This document shows, piece after piece, positions 40,265 to 48,671 of a stretch of 53,582 bases of DNA. Made by a program: the position numbers and the translations under genes. A model generated the notes under the pieces. The model was not told the DNA's origin. It made no database searches and saw nothing but the letters and a program-made list of their open reading frames with translations. The DNA is taken from positions 1-53,582 of the forward strand of contig NZ_JBBECC010000202.1 in NCBI RefSeq assembly GCF_040882025.1, read 5' to 3'. This DNA comes from Parvibaculum sp040882025. GTDB taxonomy: Bacteria > Pseudomonadota > Alphaproteobacteria > Parvibaculales > Parvibaculaceae. Position 1 is the first letter of the stretch. Every line of letters begins with the position of its first letter.

Positions 40265-41484
40265 AAGCCATGCAGCCATATGTCCTCGATGCCGATCGTG
40301 CGAGTGACATAGGAATTTCTGATCGCTATCAGGAAATCAAGTTTAGGGCCTTCGGGCTGACGCTCGAATATCTTGACCAACAGGGCATGGAAGGCGAAAC
40401 AATTCCGCTGGCCACGCTTCAAGATGAGATCGCACGGGCCATAGCGGTAGTGCTGATGTCGCGTGGCATTGCACTCAATACCCGCGAGCGGGCACAGCTT
40501 ATTGAAGATGTCCAGAATGAAATTGTGGGCTTCGGTCCACTGGAGCCGTTGCTCAAGGACCCGACAGTCGACGATGTGATTGTCAACGGTCCGGCGCACA
40601 TCTACGTCGAGCGACACGGTGAACTTGAACCCGTGCATACACGCTTCCGGGACACGACGCATCTGATGAACGTGATCCAGCGGATTGTGAGTCCCATTGG
40701 TCGTCGCGTGGATGAAGGCACACCTTATGTCGACGGGCGGCTACCGGACGGGTCGCGCGTCAACGTCATCATTCCGCCGGTTGCGCTTGATGGGCCCATC
40801 CTGTCGATCCGGAAGTTCAAGCGCATTCCGTTGACGGGCGAAGATCTCGTGCGCAGCGGAACAATGACATCGGAGATACAAAAATACCTTTCCGGTGCGG
40901 TGCGCGGGAAGCGCAATATCCTGATTTGCGGCGGCACAGGCTCCGGCAAGACGACATTGCTCAATGTGCTGAGCTCCTATATCGGCGCGAAGGAGCGGCT
41001 CGTCACAATCGAGGACGCGGCCGAACTCCAGCTTCAGCAAGCTCACGTTGTACGTCTTGAAACAAGACCGGGGTCACCCGACGGGGCGACGGAGATAACG
41101 GCACGAGACTTGTTGCGAAACGTTCTGCGCATGCGCCCCGACCGCATCATTCTGGGGGAGGTCCGGTCGAGCGAAGCGATCGAAATGTTGCAGGCAATGG
41201 GCACAGGCCACGATGGATCCATGGCAACGCTTCACGCAAATGGACCGCGCGACGCATTGGAGCGCCTCGAGATGTTGATCGGCCTGCACGGCTTCTCGGC
41301 CGATCTCCAGGCGGTACGTCGCTTTGTTGCGGGGACTGTGCATATCGTTGTTCACACGGCGCGGCAGTCGGATGGGAAACGAAAAGTGATGTCGCTATGC
41401 GAAGTGACGGGAATGGAAGGTCCGACTTACTCGATGCGTGAAATTTTCTCGTCCGAAGACGCCGACCGGAAGATGATCGTCTGA
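40261..41484 (+). CDS. cpaF: Pilus assembly ATPase CpaF (TadA)
   Basis: A 407-residue secretion ATPase. Walker A GGTGSGKTT at about 223-231, Asp box and IEDAAELQ, Walker B RPDRIILGEVRSSEA and the His box GHDGSMATLHANGPRDAL are intact. It powers Flp pilus extension (and retraction in Tad systems). The ATG at 40261 overlaps the cpaE stop; the longer frame to 40168 lies within cpaE. Confidence 0.95.
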   Translation: MKAMQPYVLDADRASDIGISDRYQEIKFRAFGLTLEYLDQQGMEGETIPLATLQDEIARAIAVVLMSRGIALNTRERAQLIEDVQNEIVGFGPLEPLLKDPTVDDVIVNGPAHIYVERHGELEPVHTRFRDTTHLMNVIQRIVSPIGRRVDEGTPYVDGRLPDGSRVNVIIPPVALDGPILSIRKFKRIPLTGEDLVRSGTMTSEIQKYLSGAVRGKRNILICGGTGSGKTTLLNVLSSYIGAKERLVTIEDAAELQLQQAHVVRLETRPGSPDGATEITARDLLRNVLRMRPDRIILGEVRSSEAIEMLQAMGTGHDGSMATLHANGPRDALERLEMLIGLHGFSADLQAVRRFVAGTVHIVVHTARQSDGKRKVMSLCEVTGMEGPTYSMREIFSSEDADRKMIV

Positions 41485-41500
41485 GGAGCAGGTGACAACA

Positions 41501-42427
41501 ATGCAACAAACGTTGACCGTCTCTCTGGCTCTGCTCTGCCTCGGAGCTGGCGCCTGCGCGTTCTTTCTGCTTTGGCGGGCGCGCTTCACCTCGCATGTTG
41601 ATGCCCGTCTGGGACTTCTCGTCGGGGAACCGAGAGCAAATGTCAACCGGCTGACAACGATGGGAAAATGGCCCGATGCAGTGAGCCTTCTGCCGGCTTT
41701 TGTACTTAATCGCCTGTACCGAGCAGGCATCGAGCTGTCTTCCGATCGACTGGCCGCGATCCTGATCGTCGGGCTTTGCCTCTGGATTGCGTTGACGATC
41801 GTCCTCGGATTTCCGGTTGCAATCATGATTGTTGCGACCACTTTTCTGCTCACATCCGCCATGATCGATTATCAGGCACGCCGCCGGATGAACGCTCTGT
41901 CGGACGCAATGCTGGGCTATTTCGACCGCGTTCGTCAGTTGCTCGTCATAGGAAACAGTCTTTCTGTCGCACTGGCCGGCGCGGTGCAGTCATCGCCGCC
42001 GATCGTAGGAGAGTTCTTCTCGCCTACCATCCGGCGTATCGCGAACGGAGCCGGTGTTGCTGAAAGCGTGAGCCATCTGGCGGAGGAGGTCGATCTCCAC
42101 GAGCTTCGGCTTTTCAGTGCCGCCGTGGAAACAAACTTGCGTTTTGGCGGATCGTTGACGGCCATTCTGGCCAACCTGATCGACAACATTCGCCGCCGCG
42201 CCGCGGTAATGCGCGAAGTGCGCGTCAGTACATCGCAAATTCGGGCAAGCGCCTGGGTTCTTGGGCTCCTGCCAATGATCGTTGCTTCGATCGTCATGGT
42301 GCAGAGTCCCGAATATGTGCGGTGGTTCATCGATGAGCCGGTCGGACATCAGCTTCTGGTCTATTGCGCCGTATCCCAAATTCTCGGTGCCATCATGATG
42401 CGCGGTATCGTGCGCACGAGCTACTAA
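41501..42427 (+). CDS. tadB: Tad platform protein TadB (type II secretion F family)
   Basis: A 308-residue inner-membrane protein with an N-terminal helix, two helices around 85-120 and a C-terminal pair. The T2SSF domain shows YFDRVRQLLVIGNSLSVALAGAVQSSP and FSAAVETNLRFGGSLTAILANLIDNIRRR. It forms the platform that couples CpaF to the pilus base. The start is ATG 41501; a GTG at 41492 is an alternative with AGGAG too close to it. Confidence 0.92.
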   Translation: MQQTLTVSLALLCLGAGACAFFLLWRARFTSHVDARLGLLVGEPRANVNRLTTMGKWPDAVSLLPAFVLNRLYRAGIELSSDRLAAILIVGLCLWIALTIVLGFPVAIMIVATTFLLTSAMIDYQARRRMNALSDAMLGYFDRVRQLLVIGNSLSVALAGAVQSSPPIVGEFFSPTIRRIANGAGVAESVSHLAEEVDLHELRLFSAAVETNLRFGGSLTAILANLIDNIRRRAAVMREVRVSTSQIRASAWVLGLLPMIVASIVMVQSPEYVRWFIDEPVGHQLLVYCAVSQILGAIMMRGIVRTSY

Positions 42428-42441
42428 AGAGGAGAGAAAGT

Positions 42442-43383
42442 TTGCTGACCGGAGTCACGTGGACAATTGCAACGCTCGCCCTTGTTGTGGGTGCGATGGC
42501 ATTTGTCTTGTCCCTCGCCCGGCTTCGCCGCCACCGCGAAGTTTCCGCGCGTCTATCTCTTCTCTTCATGCCCGAGCGTCGACGGGGAACGCCGATGGGA
42601 TTTGTGCTGCGCGAACTGGAGCGTGTCGGGCGTCGGGTCGAAGGTGCCGCCGTCAATCGCGAACTTCAGGCGCTTGTCCTGCGCGCAGGGTTTTTTCAAC
42701 CTGCCGCGCTTTATATTTTCGTGGCGCTCCGGTGTTTCATTGCCCTTTTTGTCTGCACGACAATTGTTGTCGCGCGGTCCAATGCTGGTGGGCCGGGCCC
42801 GACAGACCTCTTGCTTGGATTTTTTTTCGGCTACCTCTTCTACCGCTATGCGCTCATTGTATTGAAGATTTATGCAGACCTCCGAGCGGCCCGAGTTCGC
42901 CGCGAGCTGCCGCCTGTCCTCGACATAATGTTGATGACGCTTGATGCAGGTGTCAGTATCGATCAATGCATGCGTTATGTCGCAGATGCCGTCTCTCGTA
43001 CCGCACCAGTCACGGGCGAGGTCCTGCGCCGTCATGTCGCCGATATCGATGCGGGCATGCCCTACGATGCGGCGCTTGATCGCCTTGGACAGCGGCTCGG
43101 TCTTGAAGAGGGTCAGGATTTTGCGGCCACGGTAAAACAAGCCATGTTCCGTGGAGGCGAGTTAGGCACAACCTTGCGCCGCTTCTCGATCGACCTGTCG
43201 GAAAAGCGCATGGCCACGGCACGCGAGCAGGTCGGGCGCAAGGCGCCCCAGCTGACGCTGGTGATGATCGTCTTTTTCATGCCGGTTCTCCTGATTGTGC
43301 TCGCGGGACCCGCGGTCGTGGACCTGACAGGCGCGCTGAAAACGGCTGGAGAGCAGCTTGCAAAAAGGGAGGCGGTACGATGA
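42442..43383 (+). CDS. tadC: Tad platform protein TadC (type II secretion F family)
   Basis: A 313-residue partner of TadB with the same architecture: helix at about 5-25, two near 100-140 and one at the end. The T2SSF core has ELPPVLDIMLMTLDAGVSIDQCMRYVADAV and FAATVKQAMFRGGELGTTLRRFSIDLSEKRM. TTG 42442 with GAGGAG 7 bases upstream is the best start; the frame further up overlaps tadB. It overlaps tadD by ATGA. Confidence 0.9.
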   Translation: MLTGVTWTIATLALVVGAMAFVLSLARLRRHREVSARLSLLFMPERRRGTPMGFVLRELERVGRRVEGAAVNRELQALVLRAGFFQPAALYIFVALRCFIALFVCTTIVVARSNAGGPGPTDLLLGFFFGYLFYRYALIVLKIYADLRAARVRRELPPVLDIMLMTLDAGVSIDQCMRYVADAVSRTAPVTGEVLRRHVADIDAGMPYDAALDRLGQRLGLEEGQDFAATVKQAMFRGGELGTTLRRFSIDLSEKRMATAREQVGRKAPQLTLVMIVFFMPVLLIVLAGPAVVDLTGALKTAGEQLAKREAVR

Positions 43384-44096
43384 AGCAGAGTGTCATCATG
43401 TCGCTTTGTGTGCCGCTGCTTGGTGCATGCGCCGAGAACGGCTTCGATCCTCTCTCAGCCTTGGCGCCCAGCGCAGGTGAGGTACAGGAGCTCGACAGTG
43501 CCTCCACATCGCAACTCTACCTGAGCGTCGTGAACGGTCTGCTTGCGCAAGGCCGGTATCGCGCGGCGCTCGCCTATCTCGATCAATACGCGGTGAAGGA
43601 AAAGAGGACACCCCATTTCCGGCAGCTCCATGGGGAGGCCTTGCTCGGCACCGAGCAATATGACGAGGCGATTGCGGCATTCTCCTCGCTCGAGTCCACC
43701 GGGCTTGCGCCGGAGGGGTTTAATGGCCTTGGCCGGGTTAAGGCCGCGCAGGGAGACTGGCCGGTCGCTATAAGCAATTTCGAGCGTGCGGTTGCTCTGC
43801 GCCCGTCGAGTGCCGAGTTCCTCAACAATCTCGGTTATGCGCGACTTGTCGTAGGCGGCGACAGCCTTGGGAAAGCCGAATTCAACCTGCTCCAGGCGCA
43901 GGAGCTGGATCCTGCATCCGAGTCGATCCGCACCAACCTTCTGATTGCCCTCACGCTGGCTGGAAAGGATGAGGAAGCAGAGCGCCTGCTCTCCGGTATT
44001 CCTGCGTCGAAAAAACGGGCGGAGGTTCGGCGTTTTGCCGCCGATTGGGTCAAGCAGCACCAGGTAGTCGCCGATGCGGCGAAGGAGGATATGTAA
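43380..44096 (+). CDS. tadD: TadD-like TPR lipoprotein
   Basis: A 238-residue protein with a lipobox (LLGAC, Cys17) and about four TPR units from residue 40 to 200 (LYLSVVNGLLAQGRYRAALAYL, EALLGTEQYDEAIAAFSSLES, GLGRVKAAQGDWPVAISNFERAVAL, AEFLNNLGYARLVVG). TadD is the outer-membrane-facing pilotin-like protein of Tad systems. It overlaps tadC by 4 bases; the next ATG shares one base with its stop. Confidence 0.9.
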   Translation: MKQSVIMSLCVPLLGACAENGFDPLSALAPSAGEVQELDSASTSQLYLSVVNGLLAQGRYRAALAYLDQYAVKEKRTPHFRQLHGEALLGTEQYDEAIAAFSSLESTGLAPEGFNGLGRVKAAQGDWPVAISNFERAVALRPSSAEFLNNLGYARLVVGGDSLGKAEFNLLQAQELDPASESIRTNLLIALTLAGKDEEAERLLSGIPASKKRAEVRRFAADWVKQHQVVADAAKEDM

Positions 44097-44350
44097 TGAG
44101 CAGGCTTTTCACCCATCGCATTCTGATGTGCTCAACGGCCCTGCTTTTGATGCCGGTCCTCGCTGCGTGTCAGACACTGACATCACCACCGGACGAAAAG
44201 CTTCGCACTGAAACAGTGCTTGATGCGCAGTACGCTGCCGTCGGCAAGCCAAAACCAATGCATGCCGATGAGGCCGACAGAATCTATGAGGAATACCTCA
44301 AAGGTATCGGTGAGAAACGGAGCGACGATTACCGCGGATCGCAGCAATAG
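44096..44350 (+). CDS. Small lipoprotein of the Tad operon
   Basis: An 84-residue protein with a lipobox (LAAC, Cys25) and a short charged tail (KLRTETVLDAQYAAVGKPKP, ADRIYEEYLKGIGEKRSDDY). It is not recognised as a named family. Its start codon shares the last A of the tadD stop (TAATG), so it is coupled to tadD. No cpaD gene is present in the window, and this may be a different accessory lipoprotein of the secretin complex. Confidence 0.8.
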   Translation: MSRLFTHRILMCSTALLLMPVLAACQTLTSPPDEKLRTETVLDAQYAAVGKPKPMHADEADRIYEEYLKGIGEKRSDDYRGSQQ

Positions 44351-44401
44351 TGTGCGGGCGCTGGAAACGGTTTGAAAGTCCGGAGCAGATATCCGGGAGA
44401 G

Positions 44402-44420
44402 CCGCCGCCTGAAACGGCGG
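44402..44420 (+). promoter_or_regulatory. Stem-loop before the flp ribosome site
   Basis: CCGCCG (44402-44407), loop CCTGAAA, CGGCGG (44415-44420), without a T-run, 7 bases before the AGGAGG of flp. It probably protects the 5' end of a processed pilin mRNA. Confidence 0.55.
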
Positions 44421-44438
44421 TAAAGTCAGGAGGGTTAG

Positions 44439-44630
44439 ATGTCTGAAAATGCAAAGACGTTTTTGCGTCAGTACATGGAAGACGAAAGTGGTATCTCGGC
44501 CGTTGAGTACGGCTTGCTCGCGGCCGGCATCGCGGTCGGACTATGGGCTTTTATGGGTGATATTGGCGATTCGCTAGGAACCATATTCAGCAATATCGAA
44601 GCGGATCTGTCAGAAGCCGCAGGCACATAG
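44439..44630 (+). CDS. flp: Flp type IVb pilin
   Basis: A 63-residue prepilin with leader MSENAKTFLRQYMEDESG and processing expected after the Gly before ISAVEYGLLAAGIAVG, the classical Flp motif with Glu5. Main subunit of the Tad pilus. AGGAGG precedes the ATG and a stem-loop lies just upstream (44402-44420). It lies at the 3' end of the operon, not first as in many Tad loci. No prepilin peptidase gene is seen in the window. Confidence 0.94.
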   Translation: MSENAKTFLRQYMEDESGISAVEYGLLAAGIAVGLWAFMGDIGDSLGTIFSNIEADLSEAAGT

Positions 44631-44650
44631 TATGCGGTCGGTTCCAGCGC

Positions 44651-45139
44651 ATGTGTCCCTACTGGTATGATGAGCATGGTATTTCGCTTGGCGCTTCCTC
44701 AAAGGAGGGAGCGCCCGCGTCGCCATGCTTCGCGTGCGACGAGAGCGGCTCGGTTGCGATCGAGTTCGCGTTCGTCGCTGCGGTTTTTCTGGCTATTCTG
44801 TTCGGAATCATAGCCTACGGATTTCAATTCGCCACACGCATCGCACTATCCTATGCGGTGGCCGAAGGCGGTCGTGCAGCCGTGGCGGCGCTTGATGACA
44901 GCGAGCGCGAGGAGCGGGCCACTGGCGCAATCTATGCGGTGCTCGACGCCTATGAGCCGCTGATCGACCGGGACAGCGTGGCACCACCGATATTCCTCTG
45001 GGAAGATACGGCAATAGGCCGGGCCGTCGAAATTACGGTCGAATACACGGACTCCCGTTTTTCTCTTCTGCCGTTTATCCCAGCGCCGGACGGAACGATG
45101 CGAGTAACGACGACCTACATCGTGGCCGATCCGTCATAG
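44651..45139 (+). CDS. tadE: TadE-like minor pilin
   Basis: A 162-residue protein with a pseudopilin-like segment (CDESGSVAIEFAFVAAVFLAILFGIIAYGFQFATRIALSYAVAEGGRAA; helix about 38-60) and an extracytoplasmic domain of about 100 residues. The G-SVAIEF processing site is typical of TadE/TadF. The ATG at 44651 gives an unusually long 33-residue leader with two Cys and no clear ribosome site, so the true start may differ. Confidence 0.85.
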   Translation: MCPYWYDEHGISLGASSKEGAPASPCFACDESGSVAIEFAFVAAVFLAILFGIIAYGFQFATRIALSYAVAEGGRAAVAALDDSEREERATGAIYAVLDAYEPLIDRDSVAPPIFLWEDTAIGRAVEITVEYTDSRFSLLPFIPAPDGTMRVTTTYIVADPS

Positions 45140-45148
45140 GAGCATGTC

Positions 45149-47281
45149 ATGGGCGCACGGGAACAGCCCGAGAGCGGCGAAACGGGCTGGGGCGTCGACG
45201 ACCGGGCGGCGGCTTTCGCAGATCTTGCCTTGGCGTTTGCCAGAGCGGAAACGGCCGATTCTCTGCACACAGCGCTTGACGCTGCGGCTCGTCGTCTGGC
45301 CAAGTTTTTTGCAAGGCCGGTATCGATTTGTGAGGTCGGCCTTTCGCCTGACGAGAAGCCTTTGATTTTACGGCAGTCTTCGCTCGGCGGTCTGACTCTC
45401 GATGAGGGGAGAGAATTTTCTGACTGGTATGCGCAAGCTTGCCTCGGGAATCATGCATTGACGCCATTCCGAGGCGGCAGCTTGCGGGGTTTGCTCTCCC
45501 GCGGTGAGCCAGACCGAGACATCGGACTCCATATAGGGATCGTGCTGAAAGGCGGCGGTTTGGATGAGGAGCTGACGGCTCTTGCCCGCGGCCTGGCGGA
45601 TATGGCTGCTACAACCGCCATGCGTGTCCATATGCAAAGGGCCGAGGCGCTGGAAAAGAAAAGTCTGGAGGACATGCGCACTGCGATGCGCGCCTGGCTT
45701 GAAATCGGTGTGGACGTGGCATGGGAGGCGTCCGAAGACGGTGTTCTTCGTTGCCGACGCGTCCTTAATCGGCGGGGAGATATCGCAAGCATCGTGGATG
45801 GCATGAACTTGAAATCGATCCGTGTCGATGATGACGGCCGGAATCTGCTCGATTTCACAAGGCAGCGGGGCAGCGTCCGACATGTACACGTTCGTCTGCC
45901 GGACGAGACGTCCGGCCGTCTCGCAGATGGCGAAGCCCTTTTTGTATCCTGCGCATCGTGTTACGCCATTGACGGAACGTCTTACGTCGGAACCTTTACG
46001 GTTGTCGAGCGTGGGGATCAGTCGCACAACACGCGTGAAGCTGCGGCAATGCTCGTGCAGATGCGAAGCGCCCGTGCGCGTGAGGAACAACATCGACGCG
46101 AGGCTGAAGCGATGTTGCAAGGGCTGCGCCTCTTGCTGGGTTCAAACTCATCGGCCGACAAGATGGCACAGCTTGTTTCTCTTGTCTGCGAATGCATCGG
46201 TGCAAGTGACGCCTGCCTCGTCGAACGCGGCTTCGATGGAAAAGCTCGACTTCTCGTTCCGCGGCAGCGAACGCTTTGCACTGGCGCCGATGCGGCACTC
46301 GACCTCGTTACAGGCGGCGCGACGGGAGGCGGTATGGTCGTGTATGACATCGAGCGAAGAGAAGGACGCAGCATCGCCGATGCGCTTGGTCTTGAAGGTC
46401 GGCAAATTGCCGTTCTCGCGCTGCCGCTTCGAGGAGAGGCTGCTTTTCTCGTTTGCACGACCCGCAGGTCGGCGGGCTTCGCGCCCGCAGATCTGGACTT
46501 CGCCGACAGATTCACGCTTCTGTTGCGTCAAGCGCTTCTCCTGCGCGAAGAGCAGTCTCAACTTGTTCATTCGGCCAAAATGGTGGCGCTTGGTCAGATG
46601 TCGGCAAGTATCGCACATGAACTCCGCCAGCCGCTGAACACGATATCGCTTGCGGTGCAGAATCTGGAGTATCTCCTCGATGCGCCGACATTCGACGGCG
46701 ACGCGGCCGCAAAAAAGGTAAAGCGCGTGCTAGCGCAGGTGGATCGTGCGAGCGAGGTAATCGACCGGATGCGTCGTTTTGGGCGCAAGAGCATGGGAGA
46801 AAATGAGGCGTTCGCCTTGCGCGATGTTGTCGAGAACGCGGAAGCGATTATGCACCACGTCTTGCTGCGTAGCGGCGTCAAGCTGGAGATCGATGTGCCG
46901 CTAGATATCAGCGTTTATGCGGACCAGTTGCAGCTTGAGCAGGTTGTCGGAAATCTGATCCAGAACGCTATCGATGCGATCGAGGGTGTCGGGGCGAAGC
47001 ACCACAACGAGGAAGGGATGATCACAATTACGGCAGCACCATCATCCGGTGAGAAAGAGAAGGTGGTTCTGCGTGTCGAGGACAATGGACCGGGCTTCAG
47101 TCCGGAAATCGCCGAGCGAGTGCTCAAACCGTTCTTCACCACGAAGCCAGCTGATCGTGGCACGGGACTCGGCCTCGCAATTTGCGATGCAATCGTTCGG
47201 GAAATTGGCGGCCGCATCGAAGTCGGCAATCATCCTGCGGGGGGCTACGTAGCGGTTACATTGCCCCGAGACACGGCTTGA
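45149..47281 (+). CDS. Soluble multi-sensor histidine kinase
   Basis: A 710-residue kinase without membrane helices. Residues 1-165 form an unclassified N-terminal (GAF-like) region, 170-300 look PAS-like (LEIGVDVAWEASEDGVLRCRR), 320-455 GAF-like, His490 lies in the HisKA motif SIAHELRQPLNTI, and HATPase_c has LIQNAIDAI, EDNGPGFS and GTGLGLAI. HELRQPLN kinases are usually cytoplasmic. It follows tadE by 9 bases and is probably cotranscribed with the pilus genes. Its presumed partner, an OmpR-type regulator, is convergent only 12 bases away. Confidence 0.9.
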   Translation: MGAREQPESGETGWGVDDRAAAFADLALAFARAETADSLHTALDAAARRLAKFFARPVSICEVGLSPDEKPLILRQSSLGGLTLDEGREFSDWYAQACLGNHALTPFRGGSLRGLLSRGEPDRDIGLHIGIVLKGGGLDEELTALARGLADMAATTAMRVHMQRAEALEKKSLEDMRTAMRAWLEIGVDVAWEASEDGVLRCRRVLNRRGDIASIVDGMNLKSIRVDDDGRNLLDFTRQRGSVRHVHVRLPDETSGRLADGEALFVSCASCYAIDGTSYVGTFTVVERGDQSHNTREAAAMLVQMRSARAREEQHRREAEAMLQGLRLLLGSNSSADKMAQLVSLVCECIGASDACLVERGFDGKARLLVPRQRTLCTGADAALDLVTGGATGGGMVVYDIERREGRSIADALGLEGRQIAVLALPLRGEAAFLVCTTRRSAGFAPADLDFADRFTLLLRQALLLREEQSQLVHSAKMVALGQMSASIAHELRQPLNTISLAVQNLEYLLDAPTFDGDAAAKKVKRVLAQVDRASEVIDRMRRFGRKSMGENEAFALRDVVENAEAIMHHVLLRSGVKLEIDVPLDISVYADQLQLEQVVGNLIQNAIDAIEGVGAKHHNEEGMITITAAPSSGEKEKVVLRVEDNGPGFSPEIAERVLKPFFTTKPADRGTGLGLAICDAIVREIGGRIEVGNHPAGGYVAVTLPRDTA

Positions 47282-47293
47282 CGTTGTCTGCTT

Positions 47294-48070
47294 TCAATCG
47301 CCGCTCGGGAAGCCTGTAAAAAGATAACCCTTGCCGCGAATGGTCTTGATAACCATTGGGTGATCGGGGTTTGGCTCCAGCTTGCGACGCAACTTCACGA
47401 CAATACTGTCGAGGCTGCGATCGTAAGGTTGCCATTGGCGATTGAATACGCGTCGGCAAAGCTCCTCACGCGTTTGCGGATTGCCTTCATGAGCCACCAA
47501 TTCGATGAGTAAATCGCATTCCGCTGTCGTTAGTGGCACCAAAGCCCCGTCCGGCGTAGATAGCCGCCGGCGATGCGGATCGAATTTCCAGCGCGAGTTG
47601 GCTTCGTCCGGACCATCCGCCGACCCGCTCCCCCTGCGCGTGCTCGATCCGCCGGAATTTCCGGAGCGTCGCAGCAGCGCCCGGATGCGCGCCAGAAGTT
47701 CGCGCAGATTGACCGGTTTCACGACATAGTCGTCTGCGCCGAGCTCGAGACCGACAACCTTGTCAGTTGCTTCACCTTGTCCCGTGACCATGATGCAAGG
47801 TGTCAGGTGTGTCTTCCGGATTTCACGCAGCACGTCGAAACCATTATCCGAGCCGAGCAGGAGATCGAGAATGATAAGATCGAATTTGCCTTCGGAAAAA
47901 ACTTTCAGTGCCGATTCTGCATCGGCAGCCTCCGCTACGGCCATGCCGTTTGCGCTGAGGTAGGATTTCATTTCCTCGCGAATTTCCGGATCGTCATCAA
48001 CCAGCAGCAGCGACGCCGCGTGCGCGCCGGACGCATTCTCGGATTTGTCCTGCTCTGCCGTCATTGCCAT
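47294..48070 (-). CDS. OmpR-family response regulator
   Basis: A 258-residue regulator: receiver (LLLVDDDPEI; phospho-acceptor Asp69 in LIILDLLLG; Lys in VVKPVNL), a Ser/Gly-rich linker (about 145-170) and a winged helix (RRRLSTPDGALVPLTTAECDLL to IKTIRGKGYLFTG). Likely partner of the convergent histidine kinase. The ATG at 48070 follows GGGAGG; an ATG at 48094 or 48064 is possible. Target promoters are unknown, the pilus operon being the obvious guess. Confidence 0.92.
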   Translation of the reverse strand: MAMTAEQDKSENASGAHAASLLLVDDDPEIREEMKSYLSANGMAVAEAADAESALKVFSEGKFDLIILDLLLGSDNGFDVLREIRKTHLTPCIMVTGQGEATDKVVGLELGADDYVVKPVNLRELLARIRALLRRSGNSGGSSTRRGSGSADGPDEANSRWKFDPHRRRLSTPDGALVPLTTAECDLLIELVAHEGNPQTREELCRRVFNRQWQPYDRSLDSIVVKLRRKLEPNPDHPMVIKTIRGKGYLFTGFPSGD

Positions 48071-48446
48071 CGTCGTTTCCTCCCGCCGAACCAAACAGCT
48101 CCAATGAAATCAAGACCAAAGTTCCCTTGAATGCGCAATCTCGGTTTTGGCCAAATGCAGGCTCACACCCCCGAAGAATACTACACTAAATCGGACGCCG
48201 GCTCACATACCTTTGGACTTGGAAAGGTTCGCGTCGGCCGATTGTGCAGCGCGCAATCTTTCCGAGTTCTTGAAAGTGCGTATCTGTTCTCCGTTTTCCA
48301 TTTTGATGCGATGTGACTAGAATCACCATCATGCCTATTCACGAATCCATACAGTTTTCTACACCTTGCGAGGTGTTTTTCCCGGCAAGGTCGAACATAT
48401 GTGATGCATCGGGCGCCTTGTGTAGCGTCATACCGAGGACCAGGCC
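48071..48446. other. Intergenic region with attenuator-like structure
   Basis: 376 bases, lower in GC than the flanks and without a credible gene. It holds two similar GGCTCACA elements (about 48160 and 48200) and a terminator-like hairpin with an overlapping alternative dyad at 48361-48391. It should contain the promoters of the OmpR-type regulator and of the 57-residue ORF. Confidence 0.45.
48361..48391 (+). terminator. Terminator-like hairpin with competing dyad
   Basis: ACACCT (48361-48366), loop TGCG, AGGTGT (48371-48376) and TTTTT. Overlapping it, ACCTTGC (48363-48369) pairs perfectly with GCAAGGT (48385-48391). The two pairings exclude each other. It lies 56 bases before the small ORF at 48447. 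Confidence 0.5.
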
Positions 48447-48620
48447 ATGAATTACGAATGCGAATTCAAGGACGACAGCCAGAGTCCGATCGATGACCGG
48501 ATGACGGACTTAGCTGGCGCCGTCGAAAGCTTGAGCGACGACGAACTTCGGGATTTGCTGGTCGCTCTTCTCTCCGAGTGGCGCAAACGGTGCGACCTGA
48601 AACGGGCGCTTCCCAACTAG
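48447..48620 (+). CDS. Small acidic protein, 57 residues, unknown
   Basis: ATG at 48447 preceded by GAGGA with 7 bases between; stop TAG at 48618. The product begins MNYECEFKDDSQSPIDDR and continues with an amphipathic helix pair (LAGAVESLSDDELRDLLVALL, then SEWRKRCDLKRALPN). Acidic N-terminal and basic C-terminal halves are typical of small regulatory or adaptor proteins. No family is recognised. The attenuator-like structure just upstream supports it being a transcribed unit. Confidence 0.5.
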   Translation: MNYECEFKDDSQSPIDDRMTDLAGAVESLSDDELRDLLVALLSEWRKRCDLKRALPN

Positions 48621-48671
48621 TCCCGACCAGTATCTTGTTTGCTGGCCGCTCGGTTTCGATTGGGCACCTAT

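Noticed and set aside
48131..48316. 61-residue plus-strand frame downstream of the OmpR regulator start
   Set aside because: No ribosome site, no conserved features, and it crosses the expected promoter region.
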